DNA of 64,000 bases from Laguncularia racemosa (Eukaryota > Streptophyta > Magnoliopsida > Myrtales > Combretaceae): assembly GCA_037954665.1 (NCBI GenBank), contig JBBMOL010000245.1:1-64000 (forward strand), read 5' to 3'. The translations under genes were made by a program, and so were the position numbers. Shown here piece after piece: positions 12,832 to 24,210 of this stretch (position 1 is its first letter; each line of letters begins with the position of its first letter). The notes under the pieces were generated by a model that saw nothing but the letters and a program-made list of their open reading frames with translations, was not told where the DNA came from and searched no databases.

Positions 12832-12845
12832 TTCTCCCCCCTTTA
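12832..12845 (-). promoter_or_regulatory. Polypurine tract next to the 3' LTR
   Basis: On the minus strand AAAGGGGGGAGAA lies directly before the LTR start TGTAAAAC. This is the expected plus-strand priming site for reverse transcription and fixes both element direction and LTR edge. Confidence 0.7.
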
Positions 12846-13047
12846 AAAGTTTTGTCCTTAAAACTTTAGAATGTATGTGGATCTACCAATAGTTAAGGAT
12901 ATTTCCTCTTCATCTTGTCCTCTCTTTCTCAAGTAGCTTCCTGTTCTGAATGTCTACTCCATTATACTTTAAAGTTTCTAATACTCTTGTTGTGCAATTC
13001 TCGAATTTAGGTGTCAAGAATTTTGATTGGATATTCTTGATGCATCA
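12846..13047 (-). pseudogene. C-terminal end of Del/Tekay polyprotein
   Basis: Minus-strand translation gives a recognisable chromovirus polyprotein end, including EATWE followed by a charged stretch and a KYP motif, then FKDK near the polypurine tract. In-frame stops are present. It joins 15066-15809 across the inserted solo LTR, with the break just after the integrase C-terminal region. Confidence 0.7.
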
Positions 13048-15065
13048 TGTAATGCCTCGAAACCTAAGCCGCGCTACTGCCCACCATGTGTTCTTATCTC
13101 ACAAGAATACGTTAAATCTCAAAATCAACTCTAATACATTTTAACTTATAACTTCTATATAAAAGCATTTCATGCATCCCAAAAATTTCAAAATAACTAC
13201 ATAAACCATAGCATATATCTAACACAGCAAAAGTCTTTGAACACAAAATAACATTTCTCAAAAGACATTTTCTATTATAGTCAAATAACATAATTCTCCT
13301 AAATGCTAATCACCATAATAGTAATGGTAATCTTCATCTTTCTCTCTCTATGGTTCACCTAAACCCAAGCTATCTTCTAGGTTCTCATCTTCCTCAACAC
13401 TTGTATTTAAAAATGTTCCCTGAAAGGTAAGCTAATGCTTAATATGTATAACACAAACACACACGCATGAACAAACATAAACAAGTTTCACACACATCAT
13501 GTAGTACTTAAACACAGACAACCATTTCTTAATACAATTTATGTCCACAAGCAGCAATAAGGTACTCATGACCTCCTTAACACACTTAATACACTAGAGC
13601 ATGATTTGGTGATGGGAATTGACACTATGGGCCCCACACCCATGATCCCTTAATCCTTAAACTTAGTGATGGGAATTGCCACTACAAGCCCCACACCCAT
13701 GTTCACTTAAACTATTAATCCTGGTGATGGGAAGTGCCACCATAAGCCCCACACCCATGTACACTTAAACCTTTTAACCAACATTCAGCTCAGACCATTT
13801 CCAAACACAACTCCACTAGGGACAATGTCACACAAGGATTATTAGGGTGGCCCCTAGGGATCTGCCACTATGGGCCCTTAGGCCGAGCCAAGCACATACA
13901 ATATATAACTTAAACACTTAAGCCAATTCATCCAATTAAATCAAGTTCAATGGATAAACTAACTTAAACAAGCACAAATCAACACACAAGTTATATATAC
14001 CTTGAATCCTAGCCTTAAGTACTTTTGGTCTTGGACTTAAGTTAAATTGAAATCTGTACACATCAATAAGCTCTTCTTATTACTTAATCTTAAATTAATA
14101 TCATTCTCTTATTTCTCTTAACCCTTTTTATTTAATTTTTCTAGGGCCTTACTAGCTATCTAAATTACATGGAAATTAGTTTAATTTAAAGTTAAATGAA
14201 TATATAATCATGTTATATTTTATTCAACATGGCCATGTTGGGGACCATATTGCTCAATACGGGCTGGAGCACGATTATGTTAAGGGTAGTGTATCTTTTG
14301 GTTGTTTAGCTTTAACATGGTTGGAACATGATAGTGTTAAGAGGTCTTGTATCTCTTAGTGTAGCCTTCACACTTAACATGGTCTTAAATACAATCGTGT
14401 TGGGAAGTTGTGTTACCTTAACTTAACACAGTCTTAAACACGACCGTGTTACCCTTAACTTAACACATTCCAAACATGACCGTGTTAGTAGGTCGTGTTA
14501 CCCTCGACAATCTCCACGAACTCCTAATCCTTCATTGTAATTTCTCTTAAACCCAATTATCTCTATTCCTAAGCTCGATTACATCTCTAAAACATGTAAT
14601 TATAAATAAATTACATGGATTAGATTACTTACTTCAAAAATTCCATAAATTGTATCATTGAGCCATTGATTCCCCTTTCTCGTATCATCCCTTCTCAAAT
14701 CTCGAGTCTTGATGCACACACGACACTCATAAGTTGTAATTCCAATAACCTAAATTGAAATTCGTATAAGATTCCTTACCTTTCGTATTTGAAATTAGGT
14801 CGCTCCTTTTTCCTTTTGTTTTTAGGGTTCCTAACAAGAGTGTCTCCTCCTTTTCCTACTCATCACTATGTGGTTACTGATAGAGTGAAAAGAAGAGATC
14901 TAAGGTTATTATAGAGTATTTATACTTTAATCATGAAAAGACATATTTGTCCCTCAAATTTTTTATGAATTCCTCGTTCTAACCTTGGTTTATGCTATAA
15001 TGTTATAACATATATATATATATATATATATATTGATACATCATTAAAAATATTTAAGTATTACA
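13048..15065 (-). mobile_element. Solo LTR of a second gypsy-type family inside pol
   Basis: It runs TGTAATGCC... to ...AAGTATTACA on the plus strand, flanked by near-identical 5-mers (CATCA at 13043-13047, CATTA at 15066-15070). The polyprotein reads on across the insertion, so it is a clean solo LTR. A TATA box (TATAAATA on the minus strand, 14917-14924) gives the direction. The interior has a cluster of ACATGACCGTGTT-type dyads, including a perfect 16-bp palindrome at 14225-14240, and a (TA)n run near 15010-15033. The LTR at 25238-27030 appears to be a diverged relative. Confidence 0.75.
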
Positions 15066-15809
15066 CATTAAATTAGGTTGGATCTTCAAGATATCCATTT
15101 TGATGACTTTATTGGGATTTGTGATGTGTTTTCGGAGCAATGACACATTGAATAGGTTGTGAATTCCTAATAATTGATGAGGTAAAGCTAATCGTTATGC
15201 TACTTCTTTAACCTTTTTGAGAATCTCATATGACTCTACATATTCGAGACTTAATTTTCCTTTTGTTCCAAATCTTCTTGTTACTTTGATCAAAGTAACC
15301 TTTAGATAGACATGGTCTCCTAGTAGAAACTCAATCTCCCTTCTCTTCAAATGGGCCCAACTCTTCTAGCAATCTTGAGTTTCCTTCATTCTTTGTTTGA
15401 TGGTGGCAACTTTGTCTATTGTTTCCTACAATAAGTTCGGCTTAACTGTACTTCTTTCGATCTTGTCCTAGTACAATGGAGATTTACATTTCCTTCTGTA
15501 TAGGGCCTTGTACGGAGCCATCTTGATTGTCAAATGATAATTGTTATTATAAGCGAATTCGACCAATGGCAAAATGTCGATCCTGGCTATTATTAAAATC
15601 CAATGCACAAGCTCTTAGCATGTCCTCTAATGTTTAGATGGTTCACTTAGATCGTCCGTTCGTTTGAGGATGATATGTTATGCTAAACTACAATTTTGTC
15701 CCTAGAGCTTATTGTAGACTTTTCCAAACTTTGACACAAAACATGGATCTTTGTTAGATGCTATACTATGTGGTACCCCATGGAGTCATACTGAGTATCT
15801 TTGTCAGAT
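15066..15809 (-). pseudogene. Integrase fragment (core second half plus C-terminal domain)
   Basis: Minus-strand reading shows LHGVPHSI, then a degraded SDRDP-equivalent (SNKDP), YHPQT, TLEDMLRACALDF, the GDHVYLKVT motif and the LSG-HN-FHVSLLRK-type ending (LLGIHNLFNVSLLRK). These are hallmarks of chromovirus integrase. Several stops and frameshifts occur, and the second catalytic aspartate context is altered. The N-terminal zinc-binding region and the first catalytic aspartate are missing at the deletion joint with the 5' LTR. Confidence 0.75.
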
Positions 15810-18800
15810 ACTCAGCTCCTACTAAGAAATCGCAAAGTGTCTCCAACCAAGATCAATTCACTTATTAAAAATACAATAATTTACAAAATTGAATGCTTTT
15901 GGAATTCCTTCATCTCATTAAAAACTATTCCAAATTCAGTGGAAGCATTACACATATGATTCAGAAGTAGGCCTCATCTGGGTCTCATAACAACGATAAT
16001 GTCTAAAGATCCCTTTAGATTAGATTAAATATTTACAATCTTCTATTTATTAGAATTTAAAAAAAAAATCTACAAAAGAGACCATGCTAGCTCTCAATCT
16101 TGCCCCTTATCCCAAAGTTCTCGCGACAACTTGACTTACCGTAATACGACACTTATAGAGGTAGTTTACACAGTCACGACTTGCATTACAAAATTTGTAT
16201 GAGAGTAAGCTAAATAGCCTAGTGAGATGGGAGTGAAATTTCTCAATGCTGTTTACATATACAAGCAAATCCAAACAAGTTTTTATTTATATGCCATGCA
16301 TGGGTGACCATATTAAATGCAATATTGCATGCGGTCTTCCGGTAACCAACATAAAGTTTAGGGTTTGTGCCCTCCATGACCTTAAGTTAAGGACTTACAT
16401 CACTATCATTAGTGCCCGACTCTTATAACCTAATCATTTTGATCTTATCTCTTCATTAGAATTTGTCTTTTAAATTTAATCCCATATACTCAAGTGTAAT
16501 TAGTATATCGAGTAATAAACACCCTTAAGAATAGACTAGACTCGGAACCATTAAAGGTGCAATAATCCCCTAATCACTTAGTTCGCCCTAGTGGAATAGT
16601 AATCCTACTCGATTACTTCCGATGCTCTCTATAGCAGTGATTACTTTCAATCTCATGTAATGTCTCGTGATATGTATGTCAAATTTTAATTTAAGTTGTA
16701 ATAATTAAATTATTGTTTTTAGGTGATCACATAAGGAATAATAACATCAAGGACAGAAATAGAAAACGGTCACTCAATATCAATCACAAAACATTGTTTA
16801 CCATTCAGAAAGACAAATTTCAAGATTTCGGATTTTTATCCAAAATTAATTGATTGCACTTCCTTTTTCTTCTAACCCAAAATAATAATCTCACGAATAC
16901 ATGCACCATTTTTTCCATATTCATCATTTCCCAACATGGTAATTTCACAATCATATACTCCTTTTTCATTTTTTTTTCTTGTGTTTCCCTGCACAAATTT
17001 ATTCATTCATATATATCCAAATTTTCGCGACCACCTCATCTCACTTGACACCACCTTACATGCCCAACTCCTAAGCCAACATGCTCATGCATTAGAGTCA
17101 ACACAGTCATGCACCAAAGCCAACATGCCTATGCCCCCCATACACACTCCCACCATGCCATATACACTCTCCACTACAACATACACTCACATCGTATCAG
17201 ATTAGTACACACACACACACATATTAGACCAACATACACACTCTCATGCACATAATTCAACACACACACACACACACACACACTTGCATATACACGCATA
17301 ACCAGTACACCCTCATCAACATACACACCAAAATCTGCACACATATGCACATATACTCATAAACTTGCACTTACTCATGCACATGCACATACGAACCATA
17401 TTTACACATCTATACACACATATGTCCTATAAACACACACATAAGTCTACACCTACACACATGCACATACATACACACACATTAGCACACACACTTTCTA
17501 CACTCACACATACACATACATGCCCATTTACCCCTACCAGCATACGCATATATACATGCATACACGCCTTCGAATCCAACATGCACAAGCCACTCTGACA
17601 TGCACACATGCTAAATCTAGCACTCCTATACACAACCTAATCCCACACTCAACACATAAATAGATCACACACTATAGATACACATAGCCGTAGCAATGCC
17701 ACAATCCCCAACTTGCACCTGCTCTATTTCTACACACATACACACACTTATACATACACAACACAAACTAGATCTACATACATGCACAGTTACACATCAG
17801 CACACATTGGCCATCACAATAGAACACCACCTTACACATTCAAAATTTCAAGCTAACACGTCGTGCCGCACATACTCTCCATCAAACCGGCATACACACT
17901 TTCCAATTCAGCTCATTCACACATGTACATATACACAAAGATTTGGTCCATGCTTACAAACACCCTTCCAATATTCTCACACACAATGCACACATAAATT
18001 TAAGTCCACACTTGCACTCACACTTCCAATATTCATGGATGACATATGTATATATAAATTTTCTAGACAAGGCACATAAAATCAATGGTCCAACATAATC
18101 ATTTATATATCTATATAGATTTCAATATCATACACAAATAATAATATATCACGAAGTTCTTACTCACCTAGGTTTCATTTTTTATTACTTGTAGTAATCT
18201 TTGAGTAAATACGTAGAATGCAAACTTTTCCTAAAGTACAAGAAAATAATATTATTACATTCTACTCTTGACTATTATTATTCTATCTAGTGTATTTTAG
18301 ATATTCTAGCTATTTTTAAGTTAAAACTTTTGGTTACACATTTTATAATTGTATCTATTCTAAGAATAAATTTTTTCTTGTGCAAGTATAGTCTAGTTTT
18401 GTAGGTTTCATCTTAAGGATCCTAGTCTATGATTTAGACTTCGTACGTGCAAGTTATGACAATTTTTGCTTCTCTTTTCCTTTTTCTCCTTTTCTCCTTT
18501 GTTCTTGTTTCTTTTTTCTATTTTGGTTTGTGTTTTACTTGTTCTCTTTCTTGCTTTTGGACGTGGGACATTTTGGAAAATTAAGTTAGCTATGGTTTAT
18601 ATATGAATAGTCTCTTTTGATTTTTTGGGTTTATTCGTCGCATGCGATAATTTACGTAATTGTAGTAACCTTAGTGTTTTAGCATGAAATTTTACAACAA
18701 AGCTAAATGAATTATTCTGAGCGTAAATATTTACTTGGAATTTTTATTTGACTATCCTAAGCCTATAATTTTAATTTATTTTATCATTTACCTAATAATT

Positions 18801-18927
18801 TTATACGGTTTAACTTTTATACAATTATTTCCTTTAATTTAAATTTATACAAGATATAATTAAGACTTTTATTAAAATCTTTTAACTAATCCAATATTGT
18901 ATTTATATTAATTTTGCTGGTTTTACA
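15810..18927 (-). repeat. 5' LTR of the Del/Tekay element, 3' end truncated
   Basis: Collinear with 9756-12831 from the CCTACTAAGAAA segment onward and ending ...TTTTACA at 18927. The terminal 50 or so bases that should precede the primer-binding site are absent. The CA-rich domain is at about 17050-18010. Confidence 0.8.
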
Positions 18928-19221
18928 ACGTGAGCATGCTTTATCTCTTTTAAGACATAAGGGTCGATGGATTAAGCGAATTCACGATTGTCTTATCTGT
19001 TTTCACCCTCTAGTTAAATAAGTAGGGCCCATTTATTTAACAAGCTTAAAGAATTAACTTCAAATCATTATTTTTTGTGGACTATAAGTCCATTAGCCTT
19101 AACCTTTTGTTACAACTTAAATTTTAGTTGATAAATCCATAATGCATTACTCTAATAGGTTTTTGGGATTCTAGAATCTGCCAACACTAGAAGAATTAAG
19201 TTTTGATAGTTTTTATTATAA

Positions 19222-19550
19222 AGAGAAGAAAGAGGTGGATGTACCTAATTGTATCTATTTTTAGATACAATTTTAGACATAAAATAGTTACTTATGGTAG
19301 GATAGCGACCATGTAGATATAGATTCCAAAAATCAAGAACCAAAACCTATCTTGTGCATCTAATATCCACCTTAGGACTAACCCAACCATGAAGGATCTA
19401 ACAGTTTTAGGATCCTAGAGGGTTTGATGGTCACCTTGAACTATTTAGAAAATTAAACTACATTTGGATTTTTTTTTCTATGTTAAAAAAATATAAAAAT
19501 TGTATATATTTTTATATACAATTAGACCTACTTACTCTTCTTCTTTCTCT
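19222..19550. mobile_element. MITE-like inverted repeat
   Basis: Arms of about 50 bp face each other (19222-19275 and 19496-19550). They share a GAGAAGAAAG-type end, a ggtggatgtacctAATTGTAT-type core and an inner AATTGTAT/ATACAATT palindrome. The element is about 330 bp with no coding capacity. TSDs are not clear, so the superfamily is open. Confidence 0.45.
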
Positions 19551-19731
19551 CTCTATGAAGAGCGTCATGTTTATTAGATTTATTAGAAAGATATTTTATT
19601 TGTTAATTTTTTTTTCAATGAGGATAAACATCATTTCCTAAATTTTTTTGGTTTGTGTATCTTGTTTATCTATCTCTCTCTCCCTCTCTCTCTACTTTTT
19701 TTTTTTTTTTTTCAGGTTTTCCTAATTACAC

Positions 19732-19796
19732 ATGTCGGGAAGTGGGGGAAGAAAAAGGAAACATGAATCATTACGGCCACCGTCTCCACAATTATG
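19732..19796 (+). other. Possible orphan first coding exon
   Basis: A long polypyrimidine tract ends in CAG at 19715, followed by an ATG at 19732. The open frame encodes MSGSGGRKRKHESLRPPSPQ and ends at a GTAATT donor (19797). Its composition is richer in G and C than the neighbourhood. I found no matching downstream exon before the peroxidase gene and do not recognise the peptide. It could be a gene relic or chance. Confidence 0.25.
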
Positions 19797-20540
19797 GTAA
19801 TTACTTAACTTTTTAAAAAGTACTTTGACCTTGTAGAAAAGTATTGGTATTGAAACATATCATCATTCCAAAACGCCAAGCAAAGTTAAGCTTTTTGATA
19901 TTTAAAGACTATCATGTATTCTTTCTACATCGACTCATCAAACTCTTGCTCAACAATATAATTACTTTGATTCCATATCCAAAATTCTTGACAATCAAAG
20001 AAATTCCTCGACTAGGTCTTGAGTTAGCATAAATAACTTTGTTAGAGTAAAGTTTTATATGAATTGAGATAGAGATTTGGTATTGATTTATAAGATTGTA
20101 GTCAAATACAAGTTAAGTTTTTCAGGGCATGTAATTGAAATAGCTTTTTATTCATTTGTTGGTTAGGTTATCGGTAGCTTCTAATTTAAAGGTGAATTCA
20201 TTGTAGGAAAATTTTGCAATATCAATATGTTTAGAATGTTTAACTAAAACTTGGAAGGTTTGGATTGCTGTAATATGTATTGACAAGAGTGTGATTACTA
20301 GGAGAGGGGAAAAAAAAAGTGAAAAAACAGAGAAATTATTGGATGGATGACTTATTATATTCAACCTGAAACTGTGAGAACAAGGATTTTGTTGAACGAT
20401 TTCAATAAATGAAACCTATACAAAAACAGGAAACTATCTCCACAGAACAAACTTCAGAACACAATAGTAGGATATGAAACATATCCAAAAGCTTCACACT
20501 CACATCATAATGTAGTATTCCACACAACCTAGGAGTACTC

Positions 20541-22125
20541 CTAGTAAGCGTTCATCTTCCTGCAGTTCCTCCTGATTTCACCCCTGCGGCCAGTCAATGG
20601 AGAAATATTGCCCATCCTGATCATGGACTTGGCGAATTGCTCAAAGAAAGCCTCATTGTTGTATGCATATTGCTTCACCAACGCCAATGATTCCGCGCTC
20701 TTGGTTACCAAAACTTCATCAGAGTTCAACAGACCCTTGTAAGCCAACAAGTTCTTGAAGTAGCGGTTGTCGAATTTGATCGGGCTAACATAGTCCAGGA
20801 AGAAGAGGTTCTGGTCACCTCCAGATCTAGGGCAGCGGGTGCGGAGTTGAGCAGCATAAGATTGGTCAAGGGTGTAGTCTGGCTGGCCATTTCCAGTCTG
20901 GTTGTACAACCTCTGCCTGAAGCTGGTGCACCTGCCATTTCCAATGGTGTGGCTTCCTGATTAACAAATACAAAAGAGATTTTTACAAATCGCGTGACAG
21001 TATGCATTTGCTGGATCATCTTTCTTATGTTATGTGTGAGGCCACTTCAACAAGGACTTGTTTGTTCAAGTTTATTAAGAAAATAGTGTGGGTTTACCGG
21101 ATAGAGCCACAAGATCAACAGTATTAAGTCCCTGAAGCTTGAACTTGGTGAGGATGGTCTGGAAAGTGTTGTTAGGGGCAGGAATGTTATTGTTGGAGCC
21201 ACTCAAGCTTGCATCCCTAGAGTCCCTCCTTCCTAGAGGTACCTTCCAGCTCGGTCCACCAGTCTGTCAATGAAAACATGAATCAACAAGAGCTGCTTCA
21301 GATTGTAGGAAAATAATTTTTTTTGTTCAAATCATATTTTGATGTTTGAATCTCAATTATGCATGGGACGGTTTGTTAGTGCTACTTTGTAAAAAGTAAT
21401 TGGAATCTGACATTAATTTTGCCACTTACAAGGACAGTGGAATCTCGGGCAACCAAAGCCAGGATATCCGCACAAGAAACTGTTTCAGGGCATTCCTTCT
21501 CAAGGGCAGCTTTAATCTCATCAATGACTTCAAATCCTCGAGCTGAGTTCCTGTTAGGATTAGACCTCTTCTCACTGATAAGGCTTCCAGTGCTATCCAA
21601 CAATAATGATGCGTCGCAGCCCTGTTCACATTTTCCCAACATTTTAGTCATAGTCAATTACAATGCCAACAACTTACGAGCTTCCAAGACGAGGGCATAA
21701 TAAATAGAAAAAATCCACGGTCATGTTGAATATTGCTGCATTTTGTTGATATTAGCTTCATAATGATTCCAAATCTTATTATGCAAATTTTACTACGTAA
21801 ATTTAGAAGTAAAACTCAATGCCTCATGTAATGAATAAATGTAAACTTTTGTGTAAATGACTGAAAAACAATGAAGACTTCAAATATAGACCTTGACAAA
21901 GCAATCATGAAAATGCAGCCTCAGCAATGAAGCTGCCATACGAGCTTCTTTCGCAACAGCCTTGGCGACGATGCAGTTAACAATCTCTTGAGCTCTGGGG
22001 CAGGAATGGTCATAAAATTGCGGGTAAAGGTAACCACCCATGTTCTTCTTGCTACCAAAGGCAAGAGGCACAAAGGCGAGGATCACAAAAATGATGAGAG
22101 AGCTCACACCGACACCCTGCCTCAT
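20541..22125 (-). CDS. Class III peroxidase, peroxidase 72-like (four exons)
   Basis: Exons on the minus strand: 21892-22125, 21430-21621, 21098-21263 and 20541-20956 (234, 192, 166 and 416 bp, in frame, 335 codons plus TAG). All introns are GT-AG (270, 166, 141 bp), in the classic three-intron pattern of the family. The product is a secreted haem peroxidase using H2O2 to oxidise phenolics in the cell wall. A hydrophobic signal peptide (about residues 1-24, ending AFG) precedes the mature chain. Distal Arg and His lie in RLHFHDCF, the proximal His in LSGSHTIG, and all eight structural cysteines are present (SCP, HDCF, GCDAS, ECP, SCAD, GRC, RCP, RNC). An additional Cys lies in IVNCIVAK. From memory it most resembles Arabidopsis PRX72, linked to lignification; that orthology is inference. 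It is the only intact gene recognised in the window. Confidence 0.93.
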
Positions 22126-22238
22126 CTTCCACTTTCCTTTGCCTAAATCTGAGAAAAAGGACTTACTAAGAACACTTGAAATATGTGGAATAGATTTTGT
22201 TGATGTCTATATTGCGATGAGGCTAATTGGGTTGGGGT

Positions 22239-22246
22239 TATTTATA
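22239..22246 (-). promoter_or_regulatory. TATA box of the peroxidase gene
   Basis: TATAAATA on the minus strand, about 114 bp upstream of the ATG, in a C-rich context. It predicts a leader of roughly 80-90 nt. The pseudogene copy lacks this region. Confidence 0.6.
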
Positions 22247-23429
22247 GGGAAGGTTGGGTGGAAAAGTTCAACTTGAGAACAAATATAAAATTTGATTGAG
22301 GGAACATAAGAGTAAGAGTTGGTAACTAGCTCTAGGCTGCTGCTAATTAAAGCAAAAGCTTTACGGATATAAGCAAGTAAGCGCATAATGTAAAAAATGG
22401 AGTCGGTAAAAAATACGATTAAGAAATTAAAAAAAAAAAGAAAAGAAAAAAGAAGAAGAAAAGAATTGGTCTCTTTCTAAGTTAAGATTAACTGTTGGCC
22501 TTGGGGTTGTCTAGGATTTACTTGGTTACGTAGAAGTCAATGCAGTACTTATGGATTCCGTCAAACTAAACAGCTGGGATTTGACATACGAATGCGGTGT
22601 AGTAAGGTTATTGTATTCTTCAGAAATAACATCTCGTTGAAGTACATCCATAAGCAAAACTCTGTAGCAGGTTATCAAGGAAGCTTACCTCCTTCGTTGC
22701 GGTTTCTGTAGCAGGTTATGCGCTTCGTTGGTTGTAAATGTTGAAATGAATCTGAAAAGCTGTACTGATGTTAATTTTCATTATTAGTCCAAGCAACCTA
22801 TGGGATATTTTATTACAAAAATTATGATGGGATGAAGTTCGTGTCATCTTGTCTCTGAAGCTTTCGTGCTAAATTTCCTCAAATTGTACGAGGATGATTT
22901 CAGCCGTTTTTATTGCAAAATCAATCTACGTATTTCTTAAATGCAACAGCCACGTCGTATTTTGTTGCAAAATACCAATTGAATTTATTTGAAAAATATG
23001 AAGAGCAAATAAGTAAAAAGGATTAGAAGAAAAACACCAAATTTACAATAAAATCATGTTCTTTTACTTTTGATTGAGGCTCTCACTCATCTAGAATTAT
23101 CCCCAATTATACTTTGTCTCAGATACCTGCAAATGCTAATTGCACATTTGGTTGATTTCATAAGGTTAGAATACAATAGTAATTCTTACTTTGTAGAGCT
23201 ATTCTTAAGTTTAGTTAATGAAAGAATTATTTCATGAAATCACTATTACTGCAAAATAAAGAAATAAAATTTCTTTATTGGACCAAGATAATAGTTATTC
23301 TTTAATTTTTTTTCTAGTATACTGTCAAATCTATCTATGTGATTGCAAATAAATCATAAAGAATAGGTATTCTTTCTCTATTCAAACCTTTAGGAATTGT
23401 AATTCTATTCCTATCTTATTTTATTTCAC
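22247..23429. other. Upstream region of the peroxidase gene
   Basis: No gene or repeat recognised. The distal promoter presumably lies here; I did not identify specific operator sites. Confidence 0.4.
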
Positions 23430-24210
23430 AAACCAAATGTGTTATAATAGAAAATTTCTGTTCTTTGAAACCTAATAATCTTATTATTGCCAACTTAATT
23501 GTTGTTGGGCTTGTGATTTTTGTAAAAACAATATTTTTCTAGATGTCCTATTTTGTTACAAAAGAAACATTTATAAGGGAATCATGAGACATGCACGTAG
23601 CTAATCTGATTAATCTACCTTTTCATGTAAGTAGGATACTTTTGAATTCTTTCAAAATTACCTCTTTTATTTCTCTTATTCCAAACTGGGTACGTTGTAG
23701 TTGGTTCTATTTATCTTCCATATCTTCTAAACTGATTTGGTTGCCTTGTGTGTTTAACATTTTTTTAACTCAGAATTTCCACATTACTCTTTTCTAATTT
23801 AGTTATTTTATTTAACAAATATATTTTCCTTAGGTTCCTTAGCTTCAACAAATATAGTCTTCTCATTTGTATTCAAACTTTCACCCCTTTCAAAACCCAA
23901 GCCAATTATGAAGAATCAAGATGTTGACTTGATAAAAGTACTTGAAGGTTTTTGTCACTTTCACCAAATTTGTTAAATGTGTTCATCAAAGATAATCAAG
24001 GATTTTCTACACAAACCTTTAAGCTATTCATTTCCTCTTTCAAAATTAGATTTTCATTAAATAAGGCTTCCTTGTCAAGATTCAAGGTTTCATTGTCATT
24101 TTTTAGTATCTTGATTTCATTATCAAGCCTAGCAATTACTAAGGTGGTAGAAACTAACCGTTGTAGTAGTGGAAAATAGTAATAAGTATATTAACAAAAT
24201 ACAAATTGCA
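23430..24210 (-). pseudogene. Ty1/copia gag relic with CCHC zinc knuckle
   Basis: The minus strand encodes a coiled-coil-like stretch rich in Leu, Glu, Asn and Lys (about 24180-23960, with LDNEIKILKNDNETLN). It is followed by a CX2CX4HX4C zinc knuckle CFFCNKIGHLEKYC near 23560. This order matches the C-terminal half of gag in plant copia elements. No protease, integrase or LTR was found next to it, and stops occur between the two parts, so it is an isolated fragment. Confidence 0.6.

Larger units (their letters stand above)
9756..18927 (-). mobile_element. Internally deleted Del/Tekay chromovirus-type Ty3/gypsy element
   Basis: Two related LTRs of about 3.1 kb (3' LTR 9756-12831; 5' LTR 15810-18927) enclose a short interior on the minus strand. 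Both outer ends follow the TGT...ACA pattern, and the 5-bp flanks agree at 4 of 5 bases (AGGTG at 9751-9755, ACGTG at 18928-18932). What remains of pol is the second half of integrase and the polyprotein end. Gag, protease, RT, RNase H, the primer-binding site and the last 50 or so bases of the 5' LTR are gone, lost in one apparent deletion joining integrase to LTR sequence near 15810. A foreign solo LTR splits the remaining coding sequence. Confidence 0.8.
18928..20540. other. Flank between the Del/Tekay element and the peroxidase gene
   Basis: Non-repetitive in appearance apart from the inverted repeat at 19222-19550 and a CT/poly-T tract at about 19670-19715. From about 20200 rightwards it matches 59340 onward, so the peroxidase duplication includes this 3' flank. 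The peroxidase 3' UTR must lie in its right part. Confidence 0.5.

Noticed and set aside
17365..18079. Similar frames in the second LTR
   Set aside because: Same low-complexity origin; no conserved start, length or motif.
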